This document shows positions 46,841-59,979 of a stretch of DNA of 64,000 nucleotides, one piece after another. The stretch covers positions 213,621-277,620 of the forward strand of contig NMRA01000020.1 in NCBI GenBank assembly GCA_002633005.1. The letters are read 5' to 3'. The position numbers and the translations under genes were made by a program. Within the stretch, counting starts at the first letter, position 1; every line of letters begins with the position of its first letter. Under the pieces are notes generated by a model. The model saw only the letters and a list, made by a program, of their open reading frames with translations, searched no databases and was not told the DNA's origin. Source of the DNA: Phoronis australis (lineage: Eukaryota; Phoronida; Phoronidae).

Positions 46841-47917
46841 TCTGCATACGAACCACTGACGTCGCTGCGTCGTTTCTCACCTTCCTCACAGGTTAACGCG
46901 ACACCTCTTGGCAAGGTGAGGTCGACCGTATAAGAGGCAATGTGGATATAGACCGATTAAGAAGCTAACAAAGACTAATGAAATCGGGTGGTATTCTCCT
47001 TTAAGAAAGCAATAATGCCGTTTTGAAAGCGTAAAGATGCCTAAAAATAACATCGCTCTTTGTTTCTACATATGACTTTGAAAACAATTGAAGGTCAAGG
47101 TCAGCAAATAGACTGACGCTTGGAGATGCTCACTTACACCTTCATCAACCAACCAAATTTTCCTTCTTGAGATAACGTGTAAACAGCAGTTTCTGAGTTT
47201 TCTCGCTACGTCAATCTTGAAAACGAAATCAATGTCGTTGTAATTCAACTTTCGCCAGAAAATCTCTGTCACAATTTGGTCTGACTTGTATATGATTTGA
47301 ATATCAAGAGATTGCTGTTGTCAGTTGGGCTATGCAGAGCCAACCCCTTTGTATTGTTATGCAAATGTGTTCGTTTTGCAAGTGCAGGTAGCAGTCACGA
47401 TTATGCTGGTATACACGTGCTACTGGGCAGTCTACCGATAGTTTGGGCGGAGAGCAGTTGTGCTTTGCCACGCTCTTGCTTTATATTTGAAGCGCATGGT
47501 GCTCTTACCAGTCAAAACGCTTTGGAACACGTAAGTGTGTTTTGTATCGAATATTTGTTAGTAAAGGTATTTATAATATGCTGTGCTAGTCAGTTTAATT
47601 TACCTGAGCGTTATGTGCCTTAGCACTCTTTCTAGATGTAATTCGAAAATACGCTTATGCCATGGTTGGTTATTGAGTCGGTTGACTTGTTACTGTACTT
47701 GTGAAATTTCTAGGTGACCCTTAAGTTTTATCACCAAGCAGATGAACCATGGGTGCAGGAGGCTGGTCAAGCTGGGCGGCGTAATATTTGTCAAGCAGTG
47801 AAAATCTCTGATGCTGAGAAGCCTAAGTTGTGGCACGAGTAGGACCGTAAAGAGACACTGAGACCCTAATTGTGAACTATAGCAATTCTAGTATCGGCAA
47901 TCATTATTATGAGTTTG
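46841..47917. other. No gene assigned
   Basis: A 108-codon frame at 47297-47623 is open but has no recognised domain. Confidence 0.35.
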
Positions 47918-47921
47918 TGTG

Positions 47922-47958
<37 letters not shown>
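47918..47958. repeat. (TG)n microsatellite at the gap edge
   Basis: A pure TG run directly before the undetermined bases; probably the reason for the assembly gap. Confidence 0.95.
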
Positions 47959-48624
47959 NNNNNNNNNNNNNNNNNNNNNNNNNNNNNNNNNNNNNNNNNN
48001 NNNNNNNNNNNNNNNNNNNNNNNNNNNNNNNNNNNNNNNNNNNNNNNNNNNNNNNNNNNNNNNNNNNNNNNNNNNNNNNNNNNNNNNNNNNNNNNNNNNN
48101 NNNNNNNNNNNNNNNNNNNNNNNNNNNNNNNNNNNNNNNNNNNNNNNNNNNNNNNNNNNNNNNNNNNNNNNNNNNNNNNNNNNNNNNNNNNNNNNNNNNN
48201 NNNNNNNNNNNNNNNNNNNNNNNNNNNNNNNNNNNNNNNNNNNNNNNNNNNNNNNNNNNNNNNNNNNNNNNNNNNNNNNNNNNNNNNNNNNNNNNNNNNN
48301 NNNNNNNNNNNNNNNNNNNNNNNNNNNNNNNNNNNNNNNNNNNNNNNNNNNNNNNNNNNNNNNNNNNNNNNNNNNNNNNNNNNNNNNNNNNNNNNNNNNN
48401 NNNNNNNNNNNNNNNNNNNNNNNNNNNNNNNNNNNNNNNNNNNNNNNNNNNNNNNNNNNNNNNNNNNNNNNNNNNNNNNNNNNNNNNNNNNNNNNNNNNN
48501 NNNNNNNNNNNNNNNNNNNNNNNNNNNNNNNNNNNNNNNNNNNNNNNNNNNNNNNNNNNNNNNNNNNNNNNNNNNNNNNNNNNNNNNNNNNNNNNNNNNN
48601 NNNNNNNNNNNNNNNNNNNNNNNN
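47959..48624. other. Assembly gap (666 N)
   Basis: All bases are undetermined; open frames spanning it have no meaning. Confidence 1.
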
Positions 48625-48739
48625 CACATTAAAGAACATGCTGATGATTAGATGTAAAATGATAAATGCCCAAATTTATTTCCGTGTTATTTTAGTGTTT
48701 ATTTTTCGCGGCCAAAGGGGGGGCAAGACCCCTTCCCGG

Positions 48740-48900
48740 CAACATTGAATCGGAGAACAGTGAAGGTGGAACTCAGTCAGAAGAATCAGAGGATGCTGTC
48801 TTAAGTCAAATCCGTCAGGCTTGCGACGATGAGACCTGCTCGACCAGTCGTATTCTGAGGAATCCGCAGGACACACTCCAGCACGTACTGGTCTACGCAT
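48740..48900 (+). CDS. Possible coding remnant, acidic
   Basis: A plus-strand frame reads NIESENSEGGTQSEESEDAV and then LSQIRQACDDETCSTSR up to a TAG near 48901. Its Ser/Glu-rich composition looks protein-like and resembles the acidic start of the exon at 46486, but it has no clear splice borders and adjoins the assembly gap. It may be an exon or chance. Confidence 0.2.
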
Positions 48901-49054
48901 AGGCGGATCCAGGGGGGTCAATGGGTCCGGAGCCCCCTTTTTCCCTTGATTTTAATGATATCAAATCTATAATTTTCAAATTGTTGACTTGGTCCCCCCT
49001 TTCAAAAAGTCCTTGACCGTCCGCTCCCCTTTAAAAAATCCTGGATCCGCCCCT
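48898..49054. mobile_element. hAT-like MITE
   Basis: TAGGCGGATCCAGGGGGGTC on the left; CCTGGATCCGCCCCTG on the right. The ends form an inverted repeat around GGCGGATCCAGG. Confidence 0.65.
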
Positions 49055-49179
49055 GCTACGTTTGATCTCGTGTCGTAGTAAACCTGAATATTGGAAGTAG
49101 TCCATTTTTGCTCTAAAACTGCGTCGCAATTGCACACCGCGGCATCGTTCAGTTGTACATATACCATGCAAGTCTGACA

Positions 49180-49440
49180 TATTTAACAGTTAAACCTGGG
49201 TCTGACCAAGTCTAAAGTTAAACATAGTTTAAGGTCTTAATACAGGTCTAAAGGATATAGACCTCGTTGGTGAAATGAAAACTGACTTAGACCAGGTCTA
49301 AACTGGAGTTAAACCAGGTTTTACAAGACCACTGGTATAAAAGTTAAACCACCTTTATGAAATGCAGATTATCATTAAACCTGGTCTAAGTCCAGTTTAA
49401 ACCAGGTTTAACTTTAAACCACCTTTATGAAATCGGCTGA
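49180..49440. repeat. Foldback cluster of TTTAAACCAGG words
   Basis: AAACCTGG, CCAGGTTTAA, TTAGACCAGG and AAACCACCTTTATGAAAT recur in direct and inverted orientation. For example GACTTAGACCAGG at 49297 pairs with CCTGGTCTAAGTC at 49381. The whole could fold into a complex stem. No coding sequence. Confidence 0.65.
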
Positions 49441-49796
49441 TGGAGTTGCACCATTTCACAGTGCTACGAAATGTAGGAAATGTGGATTGTTGTTTATCAT
49501 GGCTTCTCATTGGTTAAAGTAATGAAACCGACGTCATAACATTCAGTCATTCCAATTGGTTGAAATCTAAGAAACCCCTTTCAGTTTACTATTACGTAGT
49601 ATAGCACCACCTTTGACTTGAATAGTTGCAATTTATTAAAACGGGTAGTGATCGTAGTAAACAAAATCAAGAAAACCCCGATCCCATGGCTAAGCCCAAA
49701 CAAGTACAGTGCATTGAAGGCGTGTGCAAGTGGTGGCGATGTGATTTTTAAACTTCCAACCAAGCATGCGCATTGATGCCCGCACACGGAATTCGA

Positions 49797-50560
49797 CGTG
49801 TGTCCGAACACCCGTTCGCAGAATGGTGAATGCTGGCCAAAACCCTTTTGTCCACTGACGTCACACGCATGCTGGCGCCCCCCAATGTAGGTTAGAAGAC
49901 ATCGCACTGGTAGCCTGCCTTTGTAGAGTCTGCAGTTTGCTTACACAACTGGTAACTCGATTCAGGGTGATGACATCATTTGTATCAAACAAAGATAGTC
50001 TATTCCGATATATTTGTTTGTAAGCCAGGCCACGGACTGTGCTATTTACGGAAATTTAGGCAAACCTTTGGGCAAACGTGAGTCGACTTTGAACAATCAT
50101 GAATGAAAAACATACCATTTTGGTCGACATAACTTTCAATATTTTCATGCTCGGCCACATTCCACTCACAGACAACAGACGTCTTGTCACAGCCGTAATG
50201 TAAATCATGAGAAGCTGAAACGTAAACACAACCTCTGCATACTTAGTAACGTGGCCCGATTCGCAGTACCCGCTCTGACGCAGGACTACTGAGCAAAAAT
50301 TATTTATCATGCCGCAATCTCAGAGTTCACTATGTAACATATCACAAATACAATCTTAATTCTTATATTTTGATGATTGACGAAAGTCACGATACATGGA
50401 ATTATCCAAATCTATCTGTGACTCGTCTGATGCTACTTGTTCCGTACTGATAGGCTAAATCAGAGTTCTCATGGCCTCCACTGGGGGCACCAGCATGCAC
50501 GAGACGTCAGTGGACAAAAGGGTTTTGGCCAACATTCACCATTGTGCGTTCATCATGTTT
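49797..50560. repeat. Inverted pair of a GC-richer 60-75 bp repeat
   Basis: 49820-49885 (AATGGTGAATGCTGGCCAAA, ACCCTTTTGTCCACTGACGT, then CATGCTGG) returns in reverse complement at 50480-50545 with about 90 percent identity. Both copies, translated in the corresponding strand, give ARDVSGQKGFGQHSP or a near match. The 600 bp between shows nothing recognisable. Confidence 0.65.
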
Positions 50561-52017
50561 CCAGAGTGCCACTTTTCAGAATAGGTGGCGCTGTGCCAGA
50601 GGGTGCTTACGGAGTGTGCATTTTTAAGTGATTAATGGTACATCCACAGGATTGGTGGAAAAGAAAGGTGGTCAAGAAGCACCAGAACTGACACGATTAC
50701 AAAAAATATAAAAAAGCAAACTTTCTGGTTTGAACTTCAACCATATCCTCAGTGCTTACTGTCAGAGTCATAAGAGACAACAAATATTTAGAAGTATGAA
50801 CAACTGAGAGGCCAAGGAGAGATTAGGAGGAGGTCTGCACATCCCTGTTTGGCGAAGTCATGGCCAAAGCTGTTGGCTAGTCGATGTAATATTGTTAATG
50901 AGTGACATGAATCCTTTCGATTCGAGAATTTGCCTGGACTCGTCGATGCGCAATCAGTTGGCCGTTGCTCTGATAACAAAGGATAAGTGCAATGTCAAAA
51001 GTCAATCGCTGGCTGAGTAGTCACCGAGTGACGATAGATGGCACTGTTGTGTTCACCAAGAACACCCCGCCTTAAGATTATGCAGGACTCCAGAATAATG
51101 CCCAGTTATGCCCTAATTCGGAACATAACATCTTAGATATGTCTGAGCGGATTGACGTGAACATTTCAGATCTTATGCTTATACACTGCTTTAAGAGTAT
51201 ATTTTTAGAATGTTCCACTGCATGCGGAATTGTCAAAAATAGCACTTTCGTGATTTTTGTGAAAAAAAAAGTTTCATACAGCAGAAGAATTGGATAAGTT
51301 TCATTTCACCAACTATTAACGCTGGGTGGACTCAGTGTCATAGCGAGGGGTCCGGCGTCCCGGGAGGCAGTTATTTGGCTAAATGTACGTAACCTAAACC
51401 TAGCATCGGAAATATTTGTTCAGACAACTTGACTTTTGAAAAGGAGCCTTTTCGTTAAAACGCACGCCTATCAAATGGCTATATACTCCGAAATCTTCCG
51501 ATTTCCAGGCAACGAGAATTTCTACCTCGTGTTCATGACAGATCCAATTTCAAGTGTCAAATTCGGAACACGGCTCAATCGTTACGAAACCATGGCTAAG
51601 TATAGGCTCTCCCGCGATATCCCAGGTGACCGGCAGTGGCGCTGCGCACTACGACTCCGTTTCCGTCGTCTGCAATGTAGAAAATTACTTCATTTTTTAA
51701 AGAAAATGGAATCTGAGTAGAAGCTTCTAGTAAGATGGGAATTTTAATCGAAGCCTTAGTGAATCACTCAGAAACTCATAATTCTCCCTTTGTCAAACCT
51801 TATTTTAGGACACGATTTCCAAAGCAATCGCGTCATTATTGCCAACACAAAAAACGGATTTGGTCTTTTGGGCAATTAAAGACTATTTTAAATACAACAA
51901 ATTTGTTACAAACTAATTGATCAAAATATAAAAAGTGTAATAAGCGTTACCAAAAAGAAGTAGGTTTCGCGTGCAAACGCTGTGGACCATAAACAAGTAG
52001 GTCTCTTACTATCAAAT
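50561..52017. other. No gene assigned
   Basis: A 94-codon basic frame at 51436-51720 and a 61-codon frame at 51735-51920 have no recognised domain. Confidence 0.35.
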
Positions 52018-52115
52018 TGTGGGTATAGTCATGATGGTACAGTGGTAAAGAACGTGCTGCTTTATTTGCAAGGTCGTGAGTTCGATTCTGTGGTAATTGT
52101 AGTTTTTCATGTTTG
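52018..52115 (+). mobile_element. tRNA-derived SINE
   Basis: A box GATGGTACAGTGGTAAAG at 52033-52050 and B box GTGAGTTCGATTCTG at about 52077-52091. The T-stem pairs poorly, so not a working tRNA. Confidence 0.6.
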
Positions 52116-54382
52116 AGACGTTCTCTTTTTTTCCTTTTTCTTTGCCTTTTTTTCTCAGATAATACTTCAGGAATCGAGGAAAATGCTTGATTTTAGAGGA
52201 AAAAACAGAAAACTTTCCTGGGCGGGAGGGTGGTTTGCCCCATTCGGTGCTATGCGCATCTAATCGTGCTTTGCGCAAATGTTTTCAGACAAAAATGTTG
52301 GGCTCCCTTGTGATATCCTAGATCCGCCACTGTTTTATACCATTGTCTGTGATGCGGAGTATATTTCGGGTCTTATTTTATTGGTGGAATGTCATTTTCA
52401 ATGTCAACCCAGAGGGAAAAGATTCAAAACTGCCCAAAATCCTTCTGTTATTTATTTTTTCCTCTCATTCACCTTTTGTTTTCTTAGCTAAGCACTCATT
52501 TTCTTATAAGACTGTGATTACAGGGTTTTTTTCGCCACAAACATCTTTGCTCATGGGTTTCAAAGCCGAGATCGGTACAGTAATGAAAACGTATGGCGTT
52601 GCAATACTCATGAGTTCAACATTTGCTGAAGTGTCCAGAAAAGTGAGCGGAACAGTCTCACTTATGACAGCCATGTTGCTATCGAATTTCTACTCGAATG
52701 GCGCCAAGGTTTATGGAGAGCTGATGGTTTACCCGACCGGATGCATGAGTGGATTGCATATTTAAGTCAACACTGCAGTCTCTTATGTTTCTACCTTCTC
52801 CCTTCAAAATCCCTGTATCAAGGTGATGACGTCGCATTTCTTCGTAATTACGTTGAAAGTATTTTCAACTACTATCCGTTACAGTTCTAGCTAAATATCA
52901 ACAACTCCTCGTCTCATGCACGTTGCCGTAATAGCGACAATTTACTGCGTAAATCATTTAATACATCAGCAAATAGCGGCCAGGCACAATAACACCATCT
53001 TAAACTCCGAAGAATTAAGTTCGACAGAAATGCCATTTAATTGACAGAAGTGCATTTTCACAAGAGCTAAGCAAGTGGTCATGTGGGTCAATTATTTCAG
53101 TGGTGGGCTATAGCCCCCCAGCCCCCTATGGTGCACCCCACCCATGCTGTCGGGTGTTCATTTTATGTTTTCTAGTCACCTTTTTATCAAAAGCATCGAT
53201 TTTAAATTTTCACCTTTTATGCATTTTGCTCGTTTTACCTTTTTCACATACTATTTCATTTCAGTTAAAATGTCTGAATGTTGACGTTCATTATTTTGTA
53301 ATGCGTTTGTAACAAACTATAGACCAAAAATTGTTGGTTTCCTCATTTTCTTTGCTCACATTTCAATCGATTTTTTATCAATAGGTATACATATCAATCT
53401 AAAATTAGTTCATTCATTGATCTTCGTAATAGTATTAACATCAACATTATTTTCTGTGTCTTAACAAACCTGTGGGTGTATTCAATTTGCAACACACTGT
53501 ACCAAATACCCCTGAGAGCATTGTTGCGCTACATATAACTTTAGCAGAGGCCCCTAGAGAAACAAATAGCTATGTTTTTCAAAGAACCACATGTTCTTCC
53601 AACACACTGTCGCTTATCTCGCCCCATTTTCTGAGATCATTGACTTTTGTAAGTGGGTTAAATATTCGTATTCCCCAATTATCTATAGTTAGCCCAGTTA
53701 ACGTTAAGAAGAAATATCAGTTTTGAAACATTTAATTTTGCCCGTGGCTTCGTTAAGAGGTTCCTATACCGTACACTTTATACATTGTTTGTCGTAATAA
53801 ATTTTCTTTATTTTTTCCCCTGTCTCCCTTTCATCTCTGGAATCTGAGGTTGTGACGCACCTTTATATTGTCGGAACATGTGTTTAATATAATGTCAACG
53901 TATGCCGGCGTTCAGGTACACAGGCGGTCCGTAGCAGACGCTCGTGAGGAAAGCTACAATGTCTTCACGAACTTTTCTTGCATGGCGATATAACAACTGA
54001 TAACTAGTCTTGCGTGATCTCGTTTTCCTAAGTCACAAGAACTATCTTTACCCAGTCTAGACCTGTGGTTGTGTCAGAAACACTGAAATGGACGATTTGA
54101 AAATCACATGTAATGTAGAATGATCGTAATTATGATGACAAGAATCATCAAAGTTTGAAGAAAAACAACAAAATGCTTCAATGACAACGCTCAAACTCGA
54201 GTCTTGACGTTGCATGATATTGATACAGTCAGATAAAAAATACAGGGAGAACCAAAAAAGAGAAATCACATAGAGACTGAATAACAATGTAAAACTGGTG
54301 CCTCCGTCCACACGTAAAATATGACTAGTTTGCTTCAAAATATCGACACATTCCTTTCCGTCGAAACAAAGCTGACTCTGTC
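52116..54382. other. No gene assigned; two hAT-like ends
   Basis: CCTAGATCCGCCACTG ending near 52333 and CAGTGGTGGGCTATAGCCCC near 53099 are single ends of the hAT-like family. A 140-codon frame at 52343-52765 (FKAEIGTVMKTYGVAILMSS) is unrecognised. Confidence 0.35.
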
Positions 54383-54510
54383 TCAGGGGCGGATCTACGT
54401 TTTCAGTAAGGGGGGGGGTTTAGGATTCCCGCAAAGGTCGAATCCGAGGCACGTGGCGCCGAGAGGGGGGAGGTCGGGAGGGGGGAGACCCCCCTCCGTG
54501 TAAGACCATT
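54383..54510. mobile_element. hAT-like MITE fragment
   Basis: Starts CAGGGGCGGATCTACG; G-rich interior; right end not clear. Confidence 0.5.
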
Positions 54511-55717
54511 TTTTTGTTTTTGTAGCCAAATAGTGAAATTTCCATGCATCCTGGTAAGTTTCTGGCACTAATAACATGTCTCTTGAGTTTTTCTTAAGAT
54601 AATTTAAAATCCTTCTCGATTTCGTCGCATGAACGTGGCTCACAAGTTTCGTGAAACCGTATTTGTGCACATCTGGGTATGAATTACGCCACCAGCAAAA
54701 ATTTTTGTTGGAACATCTGCTTATACACACCTTTTTAGCATACGAAAAGTCGTATATGAAAATGTGTGGTGTGTGTGGGGGGTTAAACAACTACCAAATA
54801 TTCAAAAGCATAAGGAGCACCCGACGGGGAGTAAAACATTGAATATCAGATGATCGCGTAACAGCAGCCTCAAGTTGTTTAAGAACGAAGACCTGTACTG
54901 TTAGTCTGGAAATAAACATGTGTTCTGTCTAATTATGAGAAAAACTGGCAAACGATGGTGCTCTCAGCTCATAGTATATTATTAAAAGCGACAATAAACA
55001 ATTAGGTATCACTTCATTAAGCTGAATCACGTTGACCACAATTGAAAAACGTCAAATGTATCTGGAAACGAATCAGCTGAAAACAGTTTCAAGAAACCAA
55101 AACATTCTGTACATCGTGGTGAAAATATAAACAGGACCAGTTCGCAGAGGGACCANTATAGAAAACGGCAGTGGTGCTTATTGCAGGTAGAAAGACGGTA
55201 GGTGTTGAGGTCGGCACTAGGGCTCCTTAGGAGGCCCATTGAACATCGCACGAGTCCCGCAAGACTTTGTTGTGAAAATACAGGCTCCCCGCAATTTCTG
55301 GTACTGTAAACTGTTCGCGAATGCGGTCACTTTGTCAATGTGAGTGCCCCCTTGGTCATTCCTTGTATAGACAAAACTTGTTAGAGTGCATCTTCAAACA
55401 GACTCGCGACCAGACCACGGCGCCCGCCACAATAGCAATTCTTCGGAAAACAAGTTTTTTTCAAAAGTATTACATGTACATGTACACCGTATGATATTGC
55501 GCAAGACAACTTTACTGTACACCACTCAAATTCGAGTTTCAAACGTGTGGGGTGTAATACGATGACACGGCATGACAGATGAGGTAAAAACGTTGCACGT
55601 CAATTCGCCTGAATATCAGGGTTGGGGCACCACAGTATTTCCCTAATCAAATCAAAACATATCTTAGAGTAAAGAAGCTAGTTATCTAAAGAAATCAGCT
55701 ATAGAGCTGCTCTTTCA
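54511..55717. other. No gene seen
   Basis: Contains one undetermined base at 55156. No supported coding sequence. Confidence 0.35.
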
Positions 55718-56051
55718 GCGGTGGATCCATCTAAAATGCTTGGCTACTTCAGAAGTGTCGTCGGAAGCGCGCGCACAATTGATCTCCGGGGTTTTGTCGA
55801 TGAGCCACGAAGACTCGAAACGCGTTGATTTTCATAACAGCAATTCACAATGCAAAAAATATATTTTCAGAGTGAACCCCCCCCCCCTCATTTTTTCCAG
55901 GTTGGTTTACTTGGGGTTTACACACGCTGGCGGTGCCGGCGTTTTTGTTTTGCTGGAGACGTTTTTGTTTTGTTTTTTGTTTTTTTAATTTTTGGGTCCT
56001 GGCCCGAGGGGGGGTTTAAACCCCCTGAACCCCCCCGTAGATCCGCCACTG
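55718..56051. mobile_element. hAT-like MITE, longer copy
   Basis: Left CAGCGGTGGATCCATC; right TAGATCCGCCACTG. C-rich and G-rich tracts lie inside, with a GT-rich stretch near 55940-55985. Confidence 0.55.
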
Positions 56052-56374
56052 TGTCTTGATATTGAAGAATAACGCATAACTCTACGCGTCTTGTCACAAC
56101 ATGGGTAAGAACTCGGGTTGCATAAAAGTGAAAGATCTCTTAAGCCCTTCCTATCATTTAGTCATAAAAGCTTCGATTCCGTTACCAACCATTTGGTATG
56201 ATACTTTAAGCATTTCTTCTTCGATTTGCGTACTTTTAATCAAGAAATAAACGCAAAATTTAAAAAAAATAAATTTTTGTGTGACGTCGTCAGTGGATCC
56301 GGTCTCCGCCGTTGCGTTTTTCCACACCAGCCGCGAGCCGTAATGGAATCGAAAACTGAGTTCGACTGAGTATA

Positions 56375-56635
56375 ATGAAAAGTTGCATGTATGGAGGATG
56401 CAGTAATAGCAATCGGACAGACAATGTTAGAGTTTTTTGCTTTTCCAAAGACCCTAAGATCCCCAGGAATGGCACAGGTTCGTGCGTCACACACGGGTAT
56501 GGCAGTGCACGGTGGAGCAAGCGATCAGTTCAGGGGCCACGCTGTGCTCAGTCCATTGTGAAGAATTTTGCTTCGATCCGTCGCAGAAACGGAGATTTGG
56601 TGAAGGTTTCTCCAACGTATAAGTGTATTTGATGG
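56375..56635 (+). pseudogene. THAP zinc-finger fragment with a frameshift
   Basis: ATG at 56375 opens MKSCMYGGCSNSN...VFCFSKDPKI, with the first cysteine pair and the F.F.KDP segment of a THAP finger. From about 56466 the homology continues in another frame: EWHRFVRHTRV, then CSVHCEEFCFD, corresponding to W..FV and CSxHF...F. The shift and the HC instead of HF indicate decay, though an unseen mini-intron cannot be excluded. Confidence 0.6.
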
Positions 56636-57049
56636 AGAAAAGGTTATTGTATTGTACTATTGGTGGGAACGTAGATGTTAGGCACATATTGAGTATGAAC
56701 CTCAACATCAAATTGCGACTGAGATAATGAATGTGATTGCAGTAAGTTTACATCGGTCTGTTGTTCAATATTTTGTGGGAATGCGTGCTATCCACTTATA
56801 CGTCAATGCCCAATAGTAGAAAATGAGACGTAAATGCCACGCAAATAGTTTGCGGTCACGCCTCAGCGCAGCCGGTACAGAAGCTGGAGCCAAACACTGG
56901 ACCGAAATAATCGACGAATCGCAACGGTACAAAGCATTTATAATTTCGGAACAAACAAAGCAGAAACAAGTATCATTTACAAGAAATAAAATCCAGTTAG
57001 CATCACTATAATTAGATATGATCGTTCCTAATGCACTCTGCATTAGACT

Positions 57050-59770
57050 TACTTGTAAACATGGTGGTATCTGCTACCCAGCGTCGTCGTCAGCTTTTTG
57101 GCCTTGGCCTAGAACCCTCTCTGATGGTAGGTCTCTGAAGGCTGATCACACCTCCAGCCGACGATAGAGTTGCCATTTGTTCTCGCGTTGTAACCACAGC
57201 CACACGGTTGTTTCCTCCGCCGCTCTTATTGCAGACTTGAACAGATCAGCCCACATGCTGCCTGCTATAAACCCTCGACATCCAACTTCTATGGGAAGAC
57301 AGAAGCATTTCCATCCATTCGTTGCACATTCCTGCGATAGCTCTGCATACTTGAGTAGTTTCCTCTAGTGAGCCTCCTGCACTCTAGTCTCCCACAGCAC
57401 AGTTAACTCTATCAAAATCACTACCTTCTTACTGTCTGACCACAACACTATGTCTGGTCTTAACTGGGTGACTGCACTATGGCTCGGGAATGAACCCCTA
57501 GTGACCACATCCACCACTATCTTCCAGTCGGCAGCCATGCCTAGCACACCCGAATTGCACTTCTTAGTGGATATTACGCCTTTGTAAAATTGGATGAATG
57601 TCTTGCCAGAGTTAGCCACCTTCCTTCTCTCCAGATCTAAAACATGTGCAATACACTTAAGTATCTTGTCATGGCGCCAGGTATAGTACTTTCCTGCAGT
57701 GAGAGCTTCTCTGCAGCTGGATAGAACGTGTTTTAAGGTACACCGCTTGCCACAGCTTCTGCAGCTGTCATCCTCAGTTTTGCCCCACGTTCGGAGATTG
57801 ACAGGAGTTGGGAGAGTGTCATATATGGAGCCAAGTAAGAGTCCCTATCTGAACTGGTCTGAAGACAGATCTTTACCAGTTATCCTTCTGCTGTACACTC
57901 CTTCCCATGGTGTCAATGCACCCTGTTTACTCAGTCCGACTGCTTCAGCATATATTCTCTCATTCTCCTGGGATCTCACTTCGTCCAGAACCATTTTGCG
58001 CCTCTCTTTGCCTGTTGACGACATCCACTTCTTCCCTGGAACCATTCCCAATCCCTGTCTTCCATGGCAGACGGTGCCCACGATGTCTTTATACCTTAAC
58101 CTGCTCTCGGCCACCTCTACTGCCACAGCAGCCTTCCACTTTCTTCCAGAGTCTACCGATAATTCGCTGTCTCTTATCAACTCAACTCTTGAGTTCCGCA
58201 AAGTCAGTAATGTTCTGCACTTTACTACCTTGAACTCCTCCATAATCGATGTCACCGCTAGAGAAACAGCACCTCCTTTGATGTAAAGCTCAAGTCTTGC
58301 AAAGGTTGGTGGGACACCTAACCATTTCCTTAATCATCTGCTCATCATCTTTTCCATTTTTTCTGCAGATGAAATTGAGAAATTACACATTGTCAGTGGC
58401 CAGTAGTGGAGGATTTATAGGGGGGCCAAGGGGGCTATGACCCCCATAACTCAAAATCCTGGATCCGCCCACATTACTTTAGGGAAAAGTCCAAACTGGT
58501 AAAACCAGACTTTAAATCTGCCCGGGAGACCGCTCTTCTCAATCTTGATAAAATTGATATTGAGCTCCTTGATGGCTGCCTTGACATGCTCCACATCTTC
58601 CAAAGACCCGCTGTAGGACTTGCCTAAGTATTTAGCTGGTCTACTGCTCACAGACAGAATGGCCTCCGATCCTATCTTGACCATATGGTGTGGGTTGACT
58701 TTCCCCTACCTAGAGCATACCCTGTTGTTATCGTCAAATCGTCCACAAATGCTCTGCAAGGTGGCAACCGTTTGCCCTGCAACAAAGGTCCTCTGCACTC
58801 TTTACTACTTACTTTGATGATTACATTCATGGCCATGATGAAAAGGATGATCGATATAGTGCACCCTGTCATTATCCCTTTCTCTAGCGGCTGCCATCAG
58901 GTAGTAAACTCGTTGACTGTGAACCTCATATAAGTCCCATGGAAATAACTTGTAATGAGATCTTGAAGTTCTTTGGGAATATGGTAGGTCTCCATTGCCA
59001 GTTCGATTAGTGCACGAGGCATCGATCCATAGGCATTTGCCATGTCCAACCATACCACTGCTAAATCTATCTTGTTCCGCTTAGCATATTTAATTAGCTC
59101 TGTTATGGCGCTATTATGCTCCAGACACCCTGCATATCCTGGAATTCCACCTTTCTGTGCCGATGCATCTACAAAGTTGTTGCTCAGGAGATAACTCGTC
59201 AGCCTGCTTGAAATGACTGCAAAAAAGATCTTTCCCTCTACATCTAAAAGTGAGATGGGACGAAAATCACTGATCTTGACGGCTTCCTTCATCTTCGGGA
59301 TATACAACCCCTCTGCTTTTTCCCAAGTATCAGGCAAAGTCTTCTGTTTCCTTATAACTGTCAGGAGCTTCCACAGAAGTTTTAACAGCCTTGGGCACTT
59401 TGTAAGGCAGATCCGATGGCCCTGGAGTTGACCCCGATCTTGACTTTTCTAGGACATTCTTCACCTCTTAAAACTTGATGTTACCCATTTCCAAGGCTAC
59501 ACTTGGGGCATCCTCAACCTCCATCCAACCAAAGTCCGCCAACTGTAAATCTCTGGCCCCGTTACTATGCACGTCTTTCAGATGGTTTTCCAGCTCCTCC
59601 TGTGTACACTTCAGACGTCCGCTAGTCTCCTTCCCTAGAATGCCCTTTACAAATTTGAAAGAGTTGGCTACGAACCTCTCTCTTGTGCGGGTACGCTCGG
59701 CCCTCTTCTTCCTCAGTCGTTCAGCTTTGCTTAGTCTCAAAAGCCTAGACCTTAACTCAAACCGAATCAG
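57050..59770 (-). pseudogene. R2/Hero-type LINE with restriction-like endonuclease, inactive
   Basis: The minus strand keeps the polyprotein in order. Upstream coding (RLRKKRAERTRTRERFVANS) lies at about 59740. RT core FRPISLLDVEGKIFF with IPGYAGCLEHNSAITELIK and VVWLDMANAYGSMP lies at 59270-59030. The catalytic FVDDLTI is near 58735, and thumb-region coding lies at 58684-58451. A basic domain is at 58255-57845. A CCHC knuckle CRSCGKRCTLKHVLSSC is at about 57770-57720. WRHDKILKCIAHVL and finally RPDIVLWSDSKKVVILIELT (57460-57395) form the PD-(D/E)XK-like endonuclease typical of the R2/NeSL/Hero group. Stops (for example near 58640 and 57365), frame changes and a hAT-like MITE at 58402-58471 make it inactive. 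The subclade is an inference. Confidence 0.85.
58402..58471. mobile_element. hAT-like MITE inserted in the LINE
   Basis: CAGTAGTGGAGGATTTATAG to CTGGATCCGCCC, about 70 bp, very short for the family, lying between the RT thumb and the downstream domain of the LINE. Confidence 0.6.
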
Positions 59771-59979
59771 TGTCCGCTCTACATGACTGAGCTTTGACAG
59801 TCAGGATAAAACTTGGGTTAGATGTAAAGTTCGAGACACTAATACTCGACACTAAAGTGATTAGAAAATTAAAACGTGAAATCAGGACTTCCCGCAAACT
59901 GACTAGGCTTCGACTCGACTTCACTCGCCGAGTTCGTAAGGTCTCAAACACGCAAAGTCTGCCGATATGGCGAGGTCTC

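Noticed and set aside
47866-48748. Long open frames of 237-279 codons
   Set aside because: Almost entirely undetermined bases; open only because N is not read as a stop.
52018-52115. A functional tRNA gene
   Set aside because: A and B boxes are present, but the T-stem and acceptor stem do not pair, so a SINE is the better reading. The same applies to 34850-34906 and 43671-43700.
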